Below the pieces are notes generated by a model. That model did no database searches and was not told the DNA's origin. It saw only the letters and a list, made by a program, of their open reading frames with translations. Made by a program: the position numbers and the translations under genes. From the NCBI GenBank assembly GCA_004292705.1, contig RDXA01000414.1:1-9726 (forward strand): a stretch of DNA of 9,726 nucleotides, written 5' to 3'. Source of the DNA: Sphingomonadales bacterium. GTDB taxonomy: Bacteria > Pseudomonadota > Alphaproteobacteria > Sphingomonadales > Sphingomonadaceae. Numbering within the stretch: the first letter of the stretch is position 1; every line of letters begins with the position of its first letter. This document shows positions 6,563 to 9,726 of this stretch, in pieces.

Positions 6563-7000
6563 CTAGCCGAATCCCTCCCCGACCTCGCCCGGCGCAAAGC
6601 GGACAAGACGGCTGTCCACCAGCGCGGCGGTGCGGTTGACCACCGCCTTCTGATAATCAGGGTCCTTGATCATCGCAAAGAATGCGCCCGAATTGGGATA
6701 TTGCGCGATGAAGGCATCGTGCCAGCGTTCGCCATCGGGGCCAGTCACCATGGTCTCGAACCGCCCGCGCCACAAGATTGTGCCGCCGAGCTTGCGGAAA
6801 ATCGGGCCGCTGGTGGCACCGTATTCCGCATAGGCCCGCCGCCCGCTCCAGCCCTTGCCTGCGTGTTCATGACCCTCGGGATATTCGGCGTGCTCGCGGT
6901 AGAGCAATAGGTTGAGCATGTTGATCGGCGTGTCGCGCGGCAGGTCCTTGAAGGCCGCAAAGTTGGCGGGGCTCGGGTCGATATAGGTTTCGCAGGTCAT
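6563..7000 (-). CDS. DUF1330 domain-containing protein
   Basis: This 145-aa protein has features of the DUF1330 family, small dimeric alpha-beta-barrel (ferredoxin-like) proteins without an assigned reaction. Visible marks are PINMLNLLLYREHAEYP (about 24-40), RRAYAEYGATSGPIFRKLGG, the strand ILWRGRFETMVTGP, WHDAFIAQYPNSGAFFAMI with DPDYQKAVVNRTAAL, and a final strand SRLVRFAP. No signal peptide, membrane segment or metal cluster is seen. The ATG at 7000 overlaps the stop of the upstream acetyltransferase (ATGA) and follows a strong GGAGGAGGA ribosome-binding site about 8 nt away. It is the last gene of the acyl-CoA ligase operon. Its stop codon lies one base from that of the convergent radical SAM gene. 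The family call is good; the function is unknown. Confidence 0.88.
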   Translation of the reverse strand: MTCETYIDPSPANFAAFKDLPRDTPINMLNLLLYREHAEYPEGHEHAGKGWSGRRAYAEYGATSGPIFRKLGGTILWRGRFETMVTGPDGERWHDAFIAQYPNSGAFFAMIKDPDYQKAVVNRTAALVDSRLVRFAPGEVGEGFG

Positions 7001-7515
7001 GGGGTGTCCTCCTCCCTGAGGTCGCGTTGCATGTAGACGGTATCGAGCAACCGCCCGAACTTGTATCCGACATTGCGCATCCGGCCGGCATGGACAAAGC
7101 CGCACTTGCCATGGAGCGCCACCGAGGCAGGCTCGCCCCCGCCTATCACCGCAATCATCTGCTGAAACCCGCTCGCCCGCGCTGTGTCGATCAGTGCCGC
7201 AAGCAAGGCCGTCCCGATCCCGCCGCCCCGCGCATCATGGGCGACATAGATGCTGTCTTCGCAGGTATGCGCATAGGCAGCGCGGTCGCGGAAGCGGGCG
7301 GCATAGGCATAGGCTACCACCCCGCTCCCACTTTCACGGGCCCGCTCGGCGACAAGGAAGGGGTAGCGGCGCGCGACGAAGTCGGTGATCTTGTCCGCCC
7401 ATGCCGCTGCATTCGGCGCGACGGTGTCAAAAGTCGCCGTCCCGTTCGCCACATGCCAGTCGTAGATTGCTGCAATGGCCTGCGCATCGCTCTCGCGCAC
7501 AGGCCGGATTGCCAC
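6997..7515 (-). CDS. GNAT N-acetyltransferase, phosphinothricin/methionine-sulfoximine type
   Basis: This cytosolic acetyl-CoA-dependent acetyltransferase resembles the Pat/Bar family, which acetylates the amino group of phosphinothricin, methionine sulfoximine or methionine sulfone. The physiological substrate here is unknown. It opens with AIRPVRESDAQAIAAIYDWHV and has TATFDTV, then TCEDSIYV (Glu86 aligns with the family's catalytic acid). The acetyl-CoA loop ARGGGIGTALL (95-105) follows, then ASVALHGKCGFVHAGRM and YKFGRLLDTVYMQ, all diagnostic of this subgroup. No in-frame ATG exists at the right place. A GTG at 7515, one base after the ligase stop, gives 172 aa, the usual length; a TTG at 7524 is the alternative. 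There is no clear Shine-Dalgarno sequence, so translation probably depends on ribosomes finishing the ligase. The stop overlaps the DUF1330 start. Confidence 0.9.
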   Translation of the reverse strand: MAIRPVRESDAQAIAAIYDWHVANGTATFDTVAPNAAAWADKITDFVARRYPFLVAERARESGSGVVAYAYAARFRDRAAYAHTCEDSIYVAHDARGGGIGTALLAALIDTARASGFQQMIAVIGGGEPASVALHGKCGFVHAGRMRNVGYKFGRLLDTVYMQRDLREEDTP

Positions 7516-7516
7516 A

Positions 7517-9127
7517 TCAGCCAAGCGTGTAGTCCGCAAAGCGGTCACGCAGGTCTTTCTTGGAAATCTTGCCGGTTGCGGTGTGCGGGATATCATCGAC
7601 GAATTCGACCGCATCGGGCAGCCACCATTTGGCGACGATCGGCTTCAAGTGTTCGATGATCTCGCCGCCGGTCACCTCGGCTCCCGCCTTCTTCACCACG
7701 AACAGTACCGGCCGCTCGTCCCACTTGGGGTGAGTGATACCGATGCAGGCGGCCTCGGCCACGGCGGGATGCCCACAGGCGGCATTTTCCAGCTCGACCG
7801 AGCTGATCCACTCGCCGCCCGATTTGATCACGTCCTTGGTGCGGTCGGTCAGTTGCAGGGTGCCGTCGGGGTGGAGGATGCCGACATCGCCGGTGTCGAA
7901 CCAACCTTCGTTGTTGGCCGCATCCTTGTCTGCCTTGAAATAGCGTTTGATCACCCACGGCCCGCGAATCTGGAGAGCGCCGCTGGTCTTGCCATCCCGT
8001 GGAAGTTCGGTCGTCATGTCGGAGAGATCGACCGTGCGCAGCTGCACGCCGAAGATCGGGCGGCCCTGCATCGCGATCTTTTCGACCTTCTGTTCGAGGG
8101 TCAGCGTGTCCCAGTCCCAGGTCGGGCCGCCAACCGTGCCGATGGGCGAGGTTTCGGTCATGCCCCAGGCGTGCTGGACGCGGGTGCCGTTCTTCAGCAG
8201 CCGTTCGATCATGAAGCGCGGCGCGGCCGATCCTCCGATGGTCGCCGCCTTGAGCGGCGGCAGGTCGAGGCCATTGGCATCGCAATACTGGAAATGCGCG
8301 AGCCACACGGTCGGCACGCCCGCGCTGTCCGTCACGCCTTCGCGCAGCATCAGATCGTGCAGCACGGCAGGATCGTTCACCGCCGAGAACACGAACTTGA
8401 TGCCCGCCATCGCGCCCGCATAGGGCAGACCCCAGCTCGCCGCATGGAACATCGGCACCACCGGCAGCATCACCGAGGCGCTGGAGAAATTGAACGCCGC
8501 CGGTTGCAGCCCGCTCATGGCGTGCATCACGGTCGAGCGGTGTTCATATTGCACCCCCTTCGGATTGCCGGTGGTGCCGGAGGTGTAGCAGATCATGCAA
8601 GGGTCGGTTTCCGGCCCAGTGACCCACTCAAACTCGCTGTTCTCGGCCCCGATCCAATCCTCGAAGGCGGGGGCGTGTTCGCCGCTGTCGTAGCAGATGT
8701 AATGCTCCACCGTGGGCCAGCGCGAGCGCATCCGGTCGACGATCGGCTGGAACGCCGCGTCATAGCACAGAACGCGGTCCTCGGCGTGGTTGACGATGTA
8801 TTCGAGCTGGTCGTCGAACAGGCGCGGGTTCACGGTGTGGAGCACCCCGCCCATGCCCGCGACGCCATACCAGCTGACGAGATGGCGCGCGTGGTTCATG
8901 GCGAGGCTGGCAACCTTGTCGCCCGGCTTCAGGCCAAGCCGCTGGAGCGCCTGCGCCATCTTCAGCGCATCGCGGCGGATGCCTGCCCAGTCAGTGCGGG
9001 TCTCGCTGCCATCGGCCCAGCGGCTGACGATCTCGCGCGTCGGTGCCTCGCGCGCGGCGTGATCGATCACTGCGGTCACCCGCATCGTCCAGTCCTGCAT
9101 AGCTCCAAGGCGTGCCATGGCCATCAT
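7517..9127 (-). CDS. AMP-forming acyl-CoA ligase (AlkK/FadD-like, medium/long-chain fatty acid)
   Basis: This ANL-superfamily enzyme activates a carboxylic acid, probably a medium- or long-chain fatty acid, first to an acyl-AMP and then to the CoA thioester in the cytosol. The 536-aa protein shows the phosphate-binding loop YTSGTTGNPKG (181-191), the A5 region HAWGMTETSP, GWFDTGD (Asp414 contacts ribose), the hinge DRTKDVIKSGGEWISS, and the C-terminal catalytic lysine in GKISK (Lys520). The KSGGEWISS form is typical of AlkK-like ligases. Three nearby start codons exist (9127, 9124, 9118). GGAG at 9134-9131 fits 9124 best by spacing, so the true start may be one codon later. It heads the operon ligase-acetyltransferase-DUF1330, 113 bp after dnaE. 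With ETF-QO it points to beta-oxidation capacity. The exact chain length cannot be read from the sequence. Confidence 0.95.
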   Translation of the reverse strand: MMAMARLGAMQDWTMRVTAVIDHAAREAPTREIVSRWADGSETRTDWAGIRRDALKMAQALQRLGLKPGDKVASLAMNHARHLVSWYGVAGMGGVLHTVNPRLFDDQLEYIVNHAEDRVLCYDAAFQPIVDRMRSRWPTVEHYICYDSGEHAPAFEDWIGAENSEFEWVTGPETDPCMICYTSGTTGNPKGVQYEHRSTVMHAMSGLQPAAFNFSSASVMLPVVPMFHAASWGLPYAGAMAGIKFVFSAVNDPAVLHDLMLREGVTDSAGVPTVWLAHFQYCDANGLDLPPLKAATIGGSAAPRFMIERLLKNGTRVQHAWGMTETSPIGTVGGPTWDWDTLTLEQKVEKIAMQGRPIFGVQLRTVDLSDMTTELPRDGKTSGALQIRGPWVIKRYFKADKDAANNEGWFDTGDVGILHPDGTLQLTDRTKDVIKSGGEWISSVELENAACGHPAVAEAACIGITHPKWDERPVLFVVKKAGAEVTGGEIIEHLKPIVAKWWLPDAVEFVDDIPHTATGKISKKDLRDRFADYTLG

Positions 9128-9193
9128 TCTCTCCGTTCAGACGAAATCATGCTGCGCGTGTTATGTGGGAATCAGCGCGCTTGAATGCCCGCA

Positions 9194-9219
9194 GCTGTCC
9201 CGCTTGGCAATCGGGCAGC
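9194..9219 (-). terminator. Stem-loop between dnaE and the acyl-CoA ligase gene
   Basis: GCTGCCCG pairs with CGGGACAGC as an 8-bp stem with one bulged base and a 9-nt loop. It starts 21 nt after the dnaE stop codon in the direction of transcription. It may end dnaE transcription before the ligase operon. No U-run follows, so an intrinsic terminator is only a possibility. Confidence 0.35.
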
Positions 9220-9240
9220 GCGACAAACGATGACATGCAA

Positions 9241-9726
9241 TCAGGCCACCAACCTCAGGTTTCCGCGCCGCTTCAATGGGACCAGCGATACCTTGGCGAT
9301 GCCATCGACGGCGGCAAGCCGCTCGGCCAGCTCTCCGGTCAGCACGAAATGGCGCCCCAGCCGCATTTCGGCCTGACCGCCATCAGCCAATGCCAGCCTG
9401 ACCACCACTTCGCCCGAGCCGGTCGGCCGGTCGCCTTGCGCAGCGGCCAGCTCAATCTGGAGCTCGCGCAAGGCGTCGAGATGAGCAATGTCGGCGGTCA
9501 ACTCCATCGCCGTTGCCCCGCTCACCGCTGCCAGCGGCCGTGCCCCGCGCACGGTCAGGCGCGGAGGTTCATCGGGGTTGGGCGAATCCAGTTCAACTGT
9601 CAGCAGCAGACATTCGCCATTCTGCGCCCAGCGCTCGAAATCGGGCACCAGCGCCTCTTCAAAGCAGGCCGCCGAAAACTGGCCCGAAGCATCGGAGAAA
9701 TCCGCCCGCACAAAGGTCCCGCCCTT
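9241..9726 (-). CDS. dnaE: DNA polymerase III subunit alpha, C-terminal part (5' end outside window)
   Basis: The last 161 residues of the replicative polymerase alpha subunit are present. The frame is open to the window edge (first codon AAG at 9726). The segment GTFVRADFSDASGQFSAACF, followed by ECLLLTVELD and PPRLTVRGARPL, is the OB-fold region that binds single-stranded DNA near the C-terminus of DnaE. The tail (ELQIELAAA, GEVVVRLALADGGQAEMRLG, then LAERLAAVDGIAKVSLV) is the C-terminal module that in other species contacts the tau subunit. This long tail favours replicative DnaE1 over the SOS polymerase DnaE2, which is usually shorter at this end. The polymerase and PHP domains lie beyond the window. 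A family assignment from the tail alone is good but not absolute. Confidence 0.9.
   Translation of the reverse strand, partial: KGGTFVRADFSDASGQFSAACFEEALVPDFERWAQNGECLLLTVELDSPNPDEPPRLTVRGARPLAAVSGATAMELTADIAHLDALRELQIELAAAQGDRPTGSGEVVVRLALADGGQAEMRLGRHFVLTGELAERLAAVDGIAKVSLVPLKRRGNLRLVA

Noticed and set aside
7001..7105. An upstream ATG at 7105 for the DUF1330 gene
   Set aside because: The added residues are a frame-shifted copy of the acetyltransferase end. ATG 7000 has a strong GGAGGAGGA and an ATGA overlap.
7515..7614. An upstream ATG at 7614 for the acetyltransferase
   Set aside because: It would overlap the ligase by almost 100 bp and add 33 residues that do not look like the family N-terminus. 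The GNAT fold begins right at AIRPVRES after the GTG at 7515.
7475..9184. A 569-codon open frame on the plus strand, antisense to the acyl-CoA ligase
   Set aside because: Same reason: codon-bias shadow of a clear ANL-family gene, with no domain and an Arg/His-rich composition.

Overview
This GC-rich window carries ten protein-coding genes, two of them cut by the window edges. There are no RNA genes, insertion sequences or CRISPR arrays. Gene content, codon use and the repeat type suggest an alphaproteobacterium of the Sphingomonadales, probably near Erythrobacteraceae. That assignment is an inference from the protein families, not a database result.

Left part (1-2186, minus strand): the 5' half of ispE (isoprenoid kinase) lies downstream of a complete electron-transfer flavoprotein-ubiquinone oxidoreductase gene. 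Between them sits a compact, nested palindromic element of about 120 bp that looks like a dispersed intergenic repeat and may end transcription. A 127-bp divergent intergenic region separates this block from the next one.

Middle part (2314-6561, plus strand): a compact run of a degenerate uracil-DNA-glycosylase-fold protein, a secreted Slt70-type lytic transglycosylase (overlapping the first gene by 19 bp) and moaB (14 bp further on). Next comes a PA0069-family radical SAM gene with its own promoter. The most interesting regulatory signal lies there: a GTTC-N7-GTTC site, the alphaproteobacterial LexA (SOS) operator pattern, sits on a TATAAA -10 element. The likely transcription start is next to an ATG, suggesting an SOS-regulated, possibly leaderless gene.

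Right part (6563-9726, minus strand): the 3' end of dnaE (replicative polymerase III alpha subunit), then, after a 113-bp spacer with a hairpin, three tightly packed genes. These are an AlkK/FadD-like acyl-CoA ligase, a phosphinothricin-type GNAT acetyltransferase and a DUF1330 protein. Their junctions (TGA-T-GTG and ATGA) indicate one translationally coupled operon. It meets the radical SAM gene tail to tail with a single base between the stop codons.

Most of the window is ordinary housekeeping content. The items worth a second look are the LexA-box radical SAM gene, the glycosylase-fold protein that has lost its catalytic and Fe-S motifs, and the palindromic element at 409-529.
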